A stretch of 64,000 nt of DNA from Bryobacteraceae bacterium. GTDB lineage: Bacteria; Acidobacteriota; Terriglobia; Bryobacterales; Bryobacteraceae. The stretch's first letter is position 1, and each line of letters starts with the position of its first letter. The translations under genes were made by a program, and so were the position numbers. The stretch is taken from contig JASHNT010000140.1 in assembly GCA_030041495.1 (NCBI GenBank), positions 56,864-120,863 on the forward strand, in the 5' to 3' direction. Positions 18,554 to 26,597 of this stretch are shown here, piece after piece. The notes under the pieces are model-generated. The model was not told the origin of the DNA. It ran no database searches and saw only the letters and a program-made list of their open reading frames with translations.

Positions 18554-20569
18554 TCACCACACTCGGCAGGAGTGGACCGGCGACATCGGCTGGCCCGCAT
18601 TGCAACTGAAAGCCCGGGCAAATTCGGGCATATTAGAGACTGCGCCGTTAACGCGATCGGGCGCGGGCGAATGGGGATCGGTCAGCGCCCGTTGCCGGCC
18701 GCTTTCCGGGGTCTGATTTTGGCACCACACCTGGGCCCAGCCCAGGAAGAAGCGTTGATCCGCGGTGAATCCATCCACCGGCGGAGTCTGTTTGCCGGCT
18801 TCCATGTCTTTCAAAGCCATGTAGGAGATGCGCAAGCCGCCGTTGTCGGCGGTGTTTTCGCCGAGCGTGAGTTTGCCGTTCACTTTCACGTCGTCGACGG
18901 CGGTGTAATCGCCATACTGCTTGACCAGGCAATCGGCGAGAGCCTCGAAGGCCTTGGCGTCGGCATCGGTCCACCAATCGCGCAGGTTGCCCTTGTCGTC
19001 GAACTGGCGGCCCTCGTCGTCGAAGGCGTGGGTCAGCTCATGCCCGATCACCGCGCCGATCGCGCCGTAATTCACGGCGTCATCCAGTTTGTTGTCGTAA
19101 AAGGGAGGCTGCAGAATTCCGGCGGGGAAATTGATATCGTTTTCCTGGGGATCGTAATAGGCGTTGACGGTGGGCTGGCTCATCTCCCAGTCGGTCTTGT
19201 CCACGGGCTTGCCGATCTTGTTCAAGCGCCGGGCCACGTCGAAGGCGCTGGCGCGCGCGGCATTGCCATAGGCGTCGTCGCGGGCAATTCTGACGTTGGA
19301 ATACGTGAGCCAGTGCGCCTTGTCGCCGATCTTGTTGGTGACCGCGTGCAGCTTGGTCAGCGCTTCCTGCTTGGTCTGGGGCGACATCCACGCCAGCGAT
19401 TCAATATCCTTCTGCATCGACTTTTCGATCTCGCCCACCATCTCCTGGGTCCGCTGCTTGCCTTCCTTGCCGAGCGTTTCATCGACGAAAGCTTTTCCCA
19501 GCGCGTCCGGTAACTGCTGATCGGTCAGATCCACGCAGCGCTTCCAGCGCGGGCGCATTTCCTTTGCGCCGCGCAACGTCTTGCCATAGAAGTCGAAGTT
19601 TTCCTCTTGGAAGGCGGTGGGGAGCACCTCCGTGTTGGAGCGCACCAGGTGCCAGATCATGTAGGTCTTCAGATCGTCAAGGCTGTATTTGCCGATCACT
19701 CCATTCAGCGCCTTGACGAACGGCGGCACGGAAACATCCAGGCTCTGAATCGTCGGCGCGCCGACAGCGTGAATGAACTTGGGCCAATCGAAATCCGGCC
19801 CGAGCGCGACCAGCTCCTTCACGGTCATCTTGTGATAGACCTTTTCCGGATCGCGGCGCGTGACCAGGTCGAAGGACCCGTCGGCGAGGGCGGTTTCGAT
19901 GGCCATGACGGTTTGCGCCTTCTTCGCGGCGTCGGCGGGCGTGGAGCCGAGCAGCTCGAACGTCTTGGTTAAGTGCTGAACGTAAGCAGTGCGCTGCTCG
20001 ACGGATTTTGCGTCGGTCTTGAAGTAATAGTCGCGGTCAGGAAGGCCGAGGCCACCCTGGTCCAAGCCGGCGATCTCCTGGCTGGAATCCTTGGCATCTT
20101 GCTCGGAGGAGAAGTTGAAGAACTGGTCGCTACCGTCGCGCATGAGAAGGGCCACCAACTCCGCCAGGTCCTTCTTATTCTTGAGCCCGGCGATGCGATC
20201 CATTCCCGATTTGAGCGCGGCCACCCCGCGAGCGTCGATGGCTTTCTGATCCATGCAGGCGTAATAATAATCGCCTATTTTCTGTTCGATCCCGCTGCGT
20301 CCAGGCTTTTCGATGGAAGCGGTCTCCAGCATTTTGCGCAGCACTTCGCGATTGCGATCCTGGAGCGCGTCGAAGCGGCCGTAGCGGGATTGGTCCGCAG
20401 GCAAGGGATGCGCCGCCATCCATCCTCCGCAAGAGAATTTGTAGAAATCGACGCAAGGATCGACGCTGCGATCGAGCGAAGCAATATCGAATCCGGGATA
20501 GGACTGCGCGTGGGCAAGTGGCGCAAGCACTGCCGCGAAGCTGAGCAGGAGGATGGTCGGAAACCGCAT
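18554..20569 (-). CDS. M13 family zinc metallopeptidase (neprilysin/PepO-like)
   Basis: About 671 residues from ATG 20569, which starts directly with a signal peptide (MRFPTILLLSFAAVLAPLAHA); an ATG seven codons further up is less likely. The zinc motif is VIGHELTHAFDDEG, and the third ligand lies in GENTADNGGL, both standard for M13. The conserved C-terminal C-x-V-W end (HSCRVW) is present. The substrate-binding N-A-Y-Y/F motif appears as VNAYYDPQEN. Such enzymes cut small peptides in the periplasm or on the cell surface. It stands alone between the Uma2 relic and a small HTH gene. Confidence 0.95.
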   Translation of the reverse strand: MRFPTILLLSFAAVLAPLAHAQSYPGFDIASLDRSVDPCVDFYKFSCGGWMAAHPLPADQSRYGRFDALQDRNREVLRKMLETASIEKPGRSGIEQKIGDYYYACMDQKAIDARGVAALKSGMDRIAGLKNKKDLAELVALLMRDGSDQFFNFSSEQDAKDSSQEIAGLDQGGLGLPDRDYYFKTDAKSVEQRTAYVQHLTKTFELLGSTPADAAKKAQTVMAIETALADGSFDLVTRRDPEKVYHKMTVKELVALGPDFDWPKFIHAVGAPTIQSLDVSVPPFVKALNGVIGKYSLDDLKTYMIWHLVRSNTEVLPTAFQEENFDFYGKTLRGAKEMRPRWKRCVDLTDQQLPDALGKAFVDETLGKEGKQRTQEMVGEIEKSMQKDIESLAWMSPQTKQEALTKLHAVTNKIGDKAHWLTYSNVRIARDDAYGNAARASAFDVARRLNKIGKPVDKTDWEMSQPTVNAYYDPQENDINFPAGILQPPFYDNKLDDAVNYGAIGAVIGHELTHAFDDEGRQFDDKGNLRDWWTDADAKAFEALADCLVKQYGDYTAVDDVKVNGKLTLGENTADNGGLRISYMALKDMEAGKQTPPVDGFTADQRFFLGWAQVWCQNQTPESGRQRALTDPHSPAPDRVNGAVSNMPEFARAFSCNAGQPMSPVHSCRVW

Positions 20570-20742
20570 AAACCCATAGTAGCCCGCCAACGCAGTGCGC
20601 CGCCCCGTGGTGTTTTATCGGAACAGCCCCGCTTTCTTTCCTAGCCGTAGTACATAAGTACGTCAGGCAATACCGTAGCCTAAATAAGCGCTCTCCCTAA
20701 TTGGGTAAGCCCCGGCCGCAAGTCTAAAATTCAAAGTACAGC

Positions 20743-20964
20743 ATGCAATTGACCAGGACCGGGAAGTCTCATTATTCAGAGAGCGAAGCCGCGGAAGAAC
20801 TGGGCGTCTCGATCGAGCAACTGCGCACCATGATCCGCAGCCACGTGATCGATCGCGACGAAGATTTGGGTAACGTCGCCGCCACCACGTTCCAGGCGTC
20901 CGATATCCTGATCCTGCGAATGCTGGCTGGGAAGTTTTCGCCCAGCGAAGCACCCGCCGAGTAA
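20743..20964 (+). CDS. small helix-turn-helix (MerR-like) protein
   Basis: A 73-residue protein with the segment YSESEAAEELGVSIEQLRTMIRSHVIDRDED, which fits the MerR/excisionase-type winged HTH. A following ATTFQASDILILRML segment completes the fold. It lacks any effector domain. The preceding 150 bases are lower in GC and include TAAAAT as a possible -10 box. Its target is unknown. Confidence 0.65.
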   Translation: MQLTRTGKSHYSESEAAEELGVSIEQLRTMIRSHVIDRDEDLGNVAATTFQASDILILRMLAGKFSPSEAPAE

Positions 20965-21049
20965 GAATTCTTCCCCAAGGCAAAAACGCTAGAATCGTAG
21001 CTTCCGTTGTTATTCCGGCGTTCTTATTCCAACTACAGGGAGGCTGCAC

Positions 21050-21943
21050 TTGGCACAACTCGGTTTTCTCGGATTGGGAATTATGGGCTATCCCATGGCC
21101 CGGCACCTGCTCCACTCCGGTCACGAGGTGGCGTTATGGTCCAACACCATCGCAAAAGCGCGGGAGCTGGCGGGCGAAGGCAAGTCCGCTGTGTGTTCCT
21201 CGCCGAAGGAAGTGGCGGAACGCGCCGACTACATTTTTTATTGCGTCGGCGATAGCGAAATGTCACGCGAGGTGGCTACCGGCAGGAATGGTCTGGCTGA
21301 GGGTGTTCGCAAAAACGCGGTCGTCGCCGATTGCAGCACCATCTCGCCGGAAGTGAGCCGCGGAATCGGGGCCGTCTTCACGGGCAAAGGAGCGCATTTT
21401 CTGGATGCGCCGTGTACCGGCTCGAAACCCGGGGCGGAGAAGGCGACGCTCACCTTCATGATCGGCGGCGACAAAGCCGTGTTCGAGCGCGCGCGCCCGT
21501 ATTTCGAGATCATGGGTAAGCTGTTCTACTACTGCGGCGGACCTGGCTGTGGGTTGCAGGCCAAGCTCACGCAGAACCTGGTGCTCGGAAATCTGTATCA
21601 GGGTTTCGTGGAGGGTATGGTATTGGCGGCGAAAGGCGGCATCTCGCCCAAGCTGATGCTGGAGATCCTGGACAACAGCGCGGCCAAAAGCGGGCTGATC
21701 TCTTTCAAAGCTCCGTATGTGCTGGCGCGGAATTTCGAGACTACCTTTTCAACCAAATGGCTGCACAAGGACATCAGCCTTGCGCTCGATTCCGGCGCAG
21801 GCTTGGATGTTCCGCTGCCCATCACAGCTCTGACGCAGCAGATGCTACGGGCCGCGATGGCCAAGGGTCTTGCGGATGCTGACTTCTGCTCTAGTATCCA
21901 GGTTTTGGAAGAGTGGGCTAGTGTGGAGGTCCGGGAGGAGTAG
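21050..21943 (+). CDS. NAD(P)-dependent beta-hydroxyacid dehydrogenase (GarR/MmsB-like)
   Basis: The 297-residue protein begins at a TTG preceded by AGGGAGG. The Rossmann motif is GFLGLGIMGYPMARHLL at the N-terminus. The substrate-binding motif of the family appears as DAPCTGSKPGAEKATLTFMIGG, and the catalytic lysine lies in GLQAKLTQNLVLGNLYQG. This matches 3-hydroxyisobutyrate/tartronate semialdehyde reductases and related imine reductases. The exact substrate is not clear. TAGAAT upstream near 20990 may be its -10 box. It is followed by a hairpin-rich gap before dxr. Confidence 0.9.
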   Translation: MAQLGFLGLGIMGYPMARHLLHSGHEVALWSNTIAKARELAGEGKSAVCSSPKEVAERADYIFYCVGDSEMSREVATGRNGLAEGVRKNAVVADCSTISPEVSRGIGAVFTGKGAHFLDAPCTGSKPGAEKATLTFMIGGDKAVFERARPYFEIMGKLFYYCGGPGCGLQAKLTQNLVLGNLYQGFVEGMVLAAKGGISPKLMLEILDNSAAKSGLISFKAPYVLARNFETTFSTKWLHKDISLALDSGAGLDVPLPITALTQQMLRAAMAKGLADADFCSSIQVLEEWASVEVREE

Positions 21944-21955
21944 GGTTAGGTCTTG

Positions 21956-21997
21956 CAACGGCATACATGGCCTATGGCCATTGGGCATATGCCGTTG
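21956..21997 (+). other. two-tier inverted repeat downstream of the dehydrogenase gene
   Basis: CAACGGCATA (21956-21965) pairs perfectly with TATGCCGTTG (21988-21997). Inside it ATGGCC and GGCCAT (21967-21981) form a second hairpin around TAT. There is no T-tract, so it is not a standard intrinsic terminator. It begins 13 bases after the stop codon and could protect the 3' end of the mRNA or bind a protein. Confidence 0.65.
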
Positions 21998-22053
21998 ATT
22001 ACAATCGGGTAACCAGCTCTGGAAAAATCCTGCCCGCGATCTACAAAAAACTG

Positions 22054-22082
22054 TTGCATTCGGCATCGCTGTATTCTAATAT
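22054..22082 (+). promoter_or_regulatory. promoter of the dxr leader
   Basis: TTGCAT (22054-22059) and TAATAT (22077-22082) are separated by 17 bases. The predicted start is near 22089, three bases before the long stem described next, so the transcript would begin almost exactly at the structure. Confidence 0.65.
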
Positions 22083-22088
22083 TGGAAT

Positions 22089-22180
22089 CAAGCCGGGGAG
22101 GAAACTCCCACCAAAGCGAGACTAACCTCATTAAAGACCCCTGAAGCAACCCTCCCCGGCGCCCCTTTGGGGTTTTTCTC
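22089..22180 (+). ncRNA. structured 5' leader / attenuator candidate upstream of dxr
   Basis: GCCGGGGAGG (22092-22101) pairs perfectly with CCTCCCCGGC (22151-22160), closing a loop of about 50 bases. Part of the first arm can instead form GGGAG-GAAA-CTCCC (22096-22109). After the second arm comes CCCC-TTT-GGGG and TTTTT (22162-22177), a short intrinsic terminator. AAAGACCCC at 22133-22141 can pair with GGGGTTTTT at 22169-22177 (one G-T), which crosses the first stem and would make a pseudoknot or an alternative fold. The dxr GTG is 75 bases past the terminator. I do not recognise a known riboswitch class. Function as a regulatory leader is inferred from position and competing pairings. Confidence 0.55.
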
Positions 22181-22254
22181 TCCAGCAACGCGGGGTGCTC
22201 CAAGCAATCGCAGCAATAAAGCAAGCGCGACGATGGATGTTATCATTTGGAGTA

Positions 22255-23454
22255 GTGACGCTTCTCACACTGCTTGGCTCAACCGGATCGATTGGCACCA
22301 GCACTCTTGACGTGGTTGAGCGGTGGCCCGGGCGCTTCGGAATCCACGCTTTAGTCGCAGGCAGGAATGTCGAGTTGCTGGCGCGGCAGATTGCGAAGTT
22401 CCGGCCGCGAATCGCCGTGGTGGCGGACCAGGAAGCGCTCGACCAACTCTGCCGCATCCTAAAAGAAAACGGAACACCGGCTCCGGAGCTGGCCTGGGGC
22501 GCGGAAGCGCGCGTGGCTGCCGCTACCGCTCCCGAAGCCGGCTTCGTGATGTCGGCAATCGTGGGCGTGGAGGGATTGGAAGCGACCTACGAAGCGGTTC
22601 GTTTGGGCAAGCGCATCGGCTTGGCGAACAAAGAGGTTTTGGTGGCTGGCGGAAAGCTGGTGACGGAAGCGATGCGAGCCTCCAGAGCCGAGCTGATTCC
22701 GGTGGACAGCGAGCACAATGGCGCGCATCAATGTTTCCGTAGTGGACTGCGGCGGGAAGTTTCAAAGCTGATTCTGACAGCATCGGGCGGCCCGTTCCGC
22801 GAAACACCGGCTGCTGATCTGGCGCGCGTCACGCCGCGCGAGGCGCTAAACCACCCAACCTGGAAGATGGGACGGCGCATCACCATCGATTCCTCGACCT
22901 TGATGAACAAGGGCTTCGAAGTGATCGAGGCATGTTGGCTGTTCGATTTGCAGCCGAAGGAAATAGAAGTGGTGGTGCATCCGCAATCCCGCGTCCACGC
23001 GATGGTGGAATTTAACGACGGCAGCGTGATTGCACAAATCTCCGCGACCGACATGCGTATGCCAATCCAGTACGCGTTGACGTATCCTGAGCGCGCGGAC
23101 GCACCGGTGCCGCGTCTGGATTGGCGGAAAAAGACAAACTGGAGCTTTGAGCCGCCAGACTTCAAGAAATTTCCGCTGCTCAAACTGTCCTATGAGGCGC
23201 AGGAAGCAGGAGGCTCAGCGACGGCGGTCCTGAATGCGGCCGATGAGATAGCCGTGGAGGCGTTCCTGGCCGGCGAGATTTCTTACCCGGGTATCGCGGC
23301 TACAGTTGCGGAAACGCTGGAGCGAGTTCCGCGGAGGGATCCTCGTTCTGTCGCGGAATTGCTGGACGTGGACCGGGAAGCGCGTGGCGTAGCCAGGGAA
23401 CTGGCGAGGACGCCAAGGTCCCAGGCGCGAACCGAAACAGCGGTTCGCGCGTAG
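22255..23454 (+). CDS. dxr: 1-deoxy-D-xylulose 5-phosphate reductoisomerase
   Basis: This enzyme makes 2-C-methyl-D-erythritol 4-phosphate in the non-mevalonate isoprenoid pathway. The start is GTG 22255 with GGAG five bases upstream; it begins MTLLTLLGSTGSIGTSTLDVV, the usual NADPH-binding N-terminus. An open frame continues 20 codons upstream but reads across the leader and is not coding. The metal-binding acids are in IPVDSEHN, the active-site loop in ILTASGGPFRE, and the conserved NHPTWKMGRRITIDSSTLMNKGFE follows. About 399 residues, normal for the family. rseP follows 18 bases later. Confidence 0.96.
   Translation: MTLLTLLGSTGSIGTSTLDVVERWPGRFGIHALVAGRNVELLARQIAKFRPRIAVVADQEALDQLCRILKENGTPAPELAWGAEARVAAATAPEAGFVMSAIVGVEGLEATYEAVRLGKRIGLANKEVLVAGGKLVTEAMRASRAELIPVDSEHNGAHQCFRSGLRREVSKLILTASGGPFRETPAADLARVTPREALNHPTWKMGRRITIDSSTLMNKGFEVIEACWLFDLQPKEIEVVVHPQSRVHAMVEFNDGSVIAQISATDMRMPIQYALTYPERADAPVPRLDWRKKTNWSFEPPDFKKFPLLKLSYEAQEAGGSATAVLNAADEIAVEAFLAGEISYPGIAATVAETLERVPRRDPRSVAELLDVDREARGVARELARTPRSQARTETAVRA
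23425..23450 (+). other. perfect inverted repeat at the 3' end of dxr
   Basis: GCGCGAACCG (23425-23434) and CGGTTCGCGC (23441-23450) pair over ten bases around AAACAG. It overlaps the last codons of dxr and ends six bases before TACAAT (23456-23461), a possible -10 box for rseP. There is no T-tract. It may be a partial terminator, an operator or an mRNA processing site. Confidence 0.6.
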
Positions 23455-23472
23455 ATACAATAGTAGGGGATT

Positions 23473-24795
23473 ATGCAAGTCTTACAAGGCATCTGGTGGT
23501 ACCTGGTTCTCATCGGAGTGATGATTCTGGTCCACGAACTGGGACACTACTGGGCCGCGCGGTTCTTTGACGTCAAGGTCGAAACGTTCAGCTTCGGCTT
23601 TGGGCCGCGGTTGTTTGGGTTTAAAAAGGGGGAGACAGATTTCCGCTTCTCCGCGATCCTGTTCGGAGGCTATGTCCGCATGGCGGGGGAACAGGTGGGC
23701 GACGAAGCCGCCGCGGACCCACGATCCCTGTTAGCCAAGCCGCGCTGGCAGCGCGTCATCATCGCTTTCGCCGGTCCGGCGATCAACGTGGTGCTGGCCG
23801 TCGCACTGCTGACCGGCTTGTTCATGGTCGAGTTTCCCAAGGTTCCCACGCCGCATTCGCCCATCGTCGGGTATGTGGCGCAGAATGGCGCGGCCGCGCA
23901 GGCGGGCATTCGCGAAGGCGACCAGGTAGTGCAGATCGACAGTATCGCCGATCCGACTTGGGAAGATATCGCGCTGCGTGAGATGGGCAGCGTTCGCCGG
24001 CCGATGGATGTCTGGGTTCGGCGCGACGGCAAGCGCATGCACGTTACCGTCACTCCGTCCTTCGATGAAAAGGAAGGCGCGGGTAATGCCGGTTGGGGCC
24101 CGCAGACGGATGTAGAAGTGGCAGGGTTCGCGCCGGGAATCGACGCCGCGCAGAAAGCCGGACTCCAGAAGGGTGACATTCTCATCAGCGCCAACGGACA
24201 ACGGGTTCTTTCCATCTCGAGATTCCGGGACGTGATCGACGATTCCAAGGGTAGCCCGGTGAATCTGACCTATTCGCGAAGCGGGCAAGTGCACCAACTC
24301 AGCCTCACGCCGGTGCGCAGCGAGGCCGACGGCGAAAAACGCTGGATGATCGGCGTGGAAATGCGCCCGCCGAAGCTGGAAGTAGTGAAGCTGCCGTTCG
24401 GTCAGGCCGTGGCCGAATCCTGGAAGGAAAATGAAGAGAACGCCAGACTGATCGTACGGCTGCTGGAGGGAATCATCGAGCGGCGGATGTCGCCGAAGTC
24501 GCTGCAAGGCCCCATCCGCATCGCGCAGTTATCGGGCGAGATGGCGCGCGAAGGGCCCGCCACATTCATTAGTTGGATGGCAATGGTTAGCCTCAATCTG
24601 TTCATCTTCAACCTGGTGCCGGTGCCCATCCTGGACGGCGGCGTGATTCTGATGCTGCTGGTGGAAATGTTGATGCGCCGCGATCTGGATCTGAGAGTGA
24701 AAGAGGCCGTGATCCGGGCTGGACTTGTGTTCCTGATGATGGTCGTTGTATTTGCGATTTACAACGACATCTCCAAGATTCTGCCGCCGGGTTAA
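23473..24795 (+). CDS. rseP: RIP-type site-2 protease RseP
   Basis: A 440-residue inner-membrane zinc protease. H-E-x-x-H lies in the first span (VHELGHY, His21-His25), followed by FSFGFGPRLFGF and GGYVRMAGE, typical of the family. Two PDZ domains occupy about residues 115-200 and 205-290. The last spans carry NLVPVPILDGG, which supplies the third zinc ligand. In the family it cleaves anti-sigma factors and remnant signal peptides. Pairing with dxr is frequent in bacteria. GGGG lies eight bases before the ATG. Confidence 0.96.
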   Translation: MQVLQGIWWYLVLIGVMILVHELGHYWAARFFDVKVETFSFGFGPRLFGFKKGETDFRFSAILFGGYVRMAGEQVGDEAAADPRSLLAKPRWQRVIIAFAGPAINVVLAVALLTGLFMVEFPKVPTPHSPIVGYVAQNGAAAQAGIREGDQVVQIDSIADPTWEDIALREMGSVRRPMDVWVRRDGKRMHVTVTPSFDEKEGAGNAGWGPQTDVEVAGFAPGIDAAQKAGLQKGDILISANGQRVLSISRFRDVIDDSKGSPVNLTYSRSGQVHQLSLTPVRSEADGEKRWMIGVEMRPPKLEVVKLPFGQAVAESWKENEENARLIVRLLEGIIERRMSPKSLQGPIRIAQLSGEMAREGPATFISWMAMVSLNLFIFNLVPVPILDGGVILMLLVEMLMRRDLDLRVKEAVIRAGLVFLMMVVVFAIYNDISKILPPG

Positions 24796-24831
24796 TCCAA
24801 GCTGCGGCGTTTTCTTCGCTCAAACCGCGCT

Positions 24832-25083
24832 TTACGACTGTTTCGCCTTCGCGGCGGCCCATCGCCTACGCTGCGCGATCGCCATCTTTTTCTTGGTGGA
24901 CGCGCTCATAACGCGTTTGGGTCCCGGCTCCGCGGCCGTTTTCGCTTTCAACCCAGCCAACCAGGCCGGCGGGCGGCCGCGCCGTTTTCCTCGGGACCGG
25001 GCTATGTTCTCCAGGACGGACATGGCTGCGGTCAACGAGTCGCGTTCCGCCTTAAGCTCGGCAATCATCTGGTTTACGTTCAT
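24832..25083 (-). CDS. small basic protein, uncharacterised
   Basis: An 83-residue protein whose N-terminal half is a helix with coiled-coil character (IAELKAERDSLTAAMSVLENIA) and whose C-terminal half is strongly basic. It contains KRRGRPPAW, similar to an AT-hook (G-R-P), and ends with MSASTKKKMAIAQRRRWAAAKAKQS. Similar short proteins are common in acidobacterial genomes. DNA or RNA binding is a reasonable guess from charge only. It is convergent with rseP and divergent from the glutathione peroxidase gene. Confidence 0.65.
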   Translation of the reverse strand: MNVNQMIAELKAERDSLTAAMSVLENIARSRGKRRGRPPAWLAGLKAKTAAEPGPKRVMSASTKKKMAIAQRRRWAAAKAKQS

Positions 25084-25145
25084 AGCCCCCCTATGGCGCC
25101 AAGCGCTTATTCGTTGCCGCGCGCGACGTTAAAATCAAGCACGTC

Positions 25146-25151
25146 TATAAT
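25146..25151 (+). promoter_or_regulatory. -10 box (TATAAT) of the glutathione peroxidase gene
   Basis: A perfect TATAAT lies nine bases upstream of the ATG at 25161, giving a leader of about three bases. No clear -35 or Shine-Dalgarno sequence was found. Confidence 0.45.
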
Positions 25152-25160
25152 TGTACTCGT

Positions 25161-25703
25161 ATGACAAAACTATTGGGCATGTTCCTGTTCCTGAGCGCGA
25201 TTGCCATGGGCGGTTCCATCTATGACTACACCATGAAGGCCATCGACGGAAAGCAGCAGCCGCTGGCTGCATTCAAGGGTCAGGTCATACTCATGGTCAA
25301 CGTGGCCAGCCAATGCGGCTACACTCCGCAATACGAAGGCCTGGAAAAATTGTATGAGACGCATAAATCCCAGGGTTTTGTGATCGCCGGCTTTCCGGCA
25401 AATAATTTCGGGGGCCAGGAGCCGGGCACGGACGCCGAAATCCAAACCTTCTGCAAGAGCAAATACAGCGTGACGTTCCCGATGTTCTCGAAGGTCTCGG
25501 TAGAAGGCGCGGACCAGGCACCGTTGTACAGGTTCCTCACCAGCGCGGCGGCAAACCCGAAGACGGCCGGCGAAATTCAGTGGAACTTCACCAAATTCCT
25601 GATCGGCCGCAACGGCATTGTCGTCAAGCGATTTGAACCCGAAGTCGAACCTCTATCCACAGAGCTTGTTTCCGCGATAGAAGCGGAGCTCAAGAAAAAG
25701 TAG
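25161..25703 (+). CDS. glutathione peroxidase family protein, exported
   Basis: The 180-residue protein starts with a signal peptide (about 17 residues) not present in most cytoplasmic members, so it should act in the periplasm. The catalytic triad residues of the family are visible: Cys52 in NVASQCGYTPQY, Gln86 in FPANNFGGQEPG and Trp141 in IQWNFTKFL. Cysteine replaces selenocysteine, and a second cysteine (FCKSKYS) can act as resolving residue with thioredoxin. Such enzymes reduce hydroperoxides. It is monocistronic. Confidence 0.93.
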   Translation: MTKLLGMFLFLSAIAMGGSIYDYTMKAIDGKQQPLAAFKGQVILMVNVASQCGYTPQYEGLEKLYETHKSQGFVIAGFPANNFGGQEPGTDAEIQTFCKSKYSVTFPMFSKVSVEGADQAPLYRFLTSAAANPKTAGEIQWNFTKFLIGRNGIVVKRFEPEVEPLSTELVSAIEAELKKK

Positions 25704-25720
25704 TTGTTCGAACCAAGAAG

Positions 25721-25980
25721 CTACAGCCGCAGCACCAATAGCGTCTCGATCCGCCGCGAATCGCCGACCGCCAGGCGTTCTTCAAAAAGTACGCCCTCCG
25801 GCGTTAGCACAATCTTGTCCCAATACACGCAGCACGAGAAAATCGGCATGGCTCCGTCCTGCATGGCGCGAATTACCAGGTAATTCAATTTACATTCGAC
25901 GCGTCCGCCGGCCGTCGTCGGTCACAAGAATATAGCGCGTGCAGGTCTTTCTTCGCTACAGGCTTGGTGCGTGGGATCAT
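25721..25980 (-). pseudogene. small conserved gene relic, frameshifted
   Basis: On the minus strand an ATG at 25980 opens MIPRTKPVAKKDLHA. The next part, ILVTDDGRR, is in a second frame, and the end, VECKLNYLVIRAMQDGAMPIFSCCVYWDKIVLTPEGV and VGDSRRIETLLVLRL with TAG at 25721, is in a third. Joined, they give one smooth protein of about 85 residues that resembles small acidobacterial proteins I recall only by pattern. Two indels (near 25935 and 25905) separate the parts. No function is known. Confidence 0.5.
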
Positions 25981-25986
25981 CGGAGT

Positions 25987-26337
25987 ATGAAGCTCATTCT
26001 GTTTCTGCTGCTTTGCGCCGCTGCAGCGTTCGCCCAAGCGCCTACCACGGTGATCCACATCATCAACATCAAGTGGAAAGCAGACGCGACGCCGGAACAG
26101 ATTAAGGCTGTCGTCGATGCGGTGCAGCAGCTTCCCACGCGTTATCCCGGCATCAAGCGGGTGTGGACCAAGCCTCTGCGTTACCAGGGGCAGGAAGGTT
26201 TCCGGCAGGCGATCGTGATGGAATTCGAAAGCCAGGAGGCGCTGAAGAAGTACGAGAACAGCCCGGCGCAGAAGTGGTGGTATGACCAATATCTGCCGAT
26301 CCGGGACGATTCACGCACCGACGATATCACCAATTGA
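25987..26337 (+). CDS. Dabb (stress-responsive A/B barrel) domain protein, exported
   Basis: From ATG 25987, with GGAG three bases upstream, the protein has 116 residues and a clear signal peptide ending A-F-A-Q-A. The mature part has the ferredoxin-like Dabb pattern: TTVIHIINIKWKADATPEQIKAVVDAVQ, then a central IKRVWTKPL strand and FESQEALKKYENSPAQKWWYDQYLPI. Such barrels often dimerise; some act in peroxide or aromatic metabolism, others are of unknown role. Periplasmic location next to glutathione peroxidase may be coincidence. Confidence 0.75.
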   Translation: MKLILFLLLCAAAAFAQAPTTVIHIINIKWKADATPEQIKAVVDAVQQLPTRYPGIKRVWTKPLRYQGQEGFRQAIVMEFESQEALKKYENSPAQKWWYDQYLPIRDDSRTDDITN

Positions 26338-26338
26338 A

Positions 26339-26571
26339 TTAGAAGTTGAATTTGAGCGCCACTTGCATCGGTCTCGGTGCGGCGCTTTCGCCACTTGACC
26401 GAACAGCGAACTATTTGATATCGCAGGCGACGGAGGCGGGACCGAAGAACTGGGGGTGATTGAAGGTGTTGAACGGAGATCCACCAGCCTTGACGTGAAG
26501 ATCCTTAACTGGGCCGGAGATGTTGCCGGTGACGGCGGCCTGGGCGACTAAACACAAAGAACCAGAAGCAC
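26339..26571 (-). pseudogene. Oar-like TonB-dependent receptor, collapsed to its two ends
   Basis: On the minus strand VLLVLC (end of a signal peptide), then LVAQAAVTGNISGPVKD, is the usual start of carboxypeptidase-regulatory-like TonB receptors of this phylum. It runs directly, in frame, into FNTFNHPQFFGPASV, which belongs about 1,000 residues later near the C-terminus. Beyond that the frame breaks, with SSLFGQVAKA in one frame and PMQVALKFNF plus TAA in another. The final F-N-F is the outer-membrane barrel end signal. So most of the gene has been deleted and the remainder has decayed. Confidence 0.75.
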
Positions 26572-26597
26572 GTGAAACTGATGCGTGAGAGTTTCCC

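Noticed and set aside
22195..22254. upstream extension of dxr by 20 codons
   Set aside because: It reads through the leader region, has no family similarity, and GTG 22255 has GGAG at the right distance and the standard N-terminus.
25700..25725. GTTCGAACC near 25706 as a tRNA T-arm
   Set aside because: No acceptor, D or anticodon stems can be drawn around it; no tRNA was found in the window.
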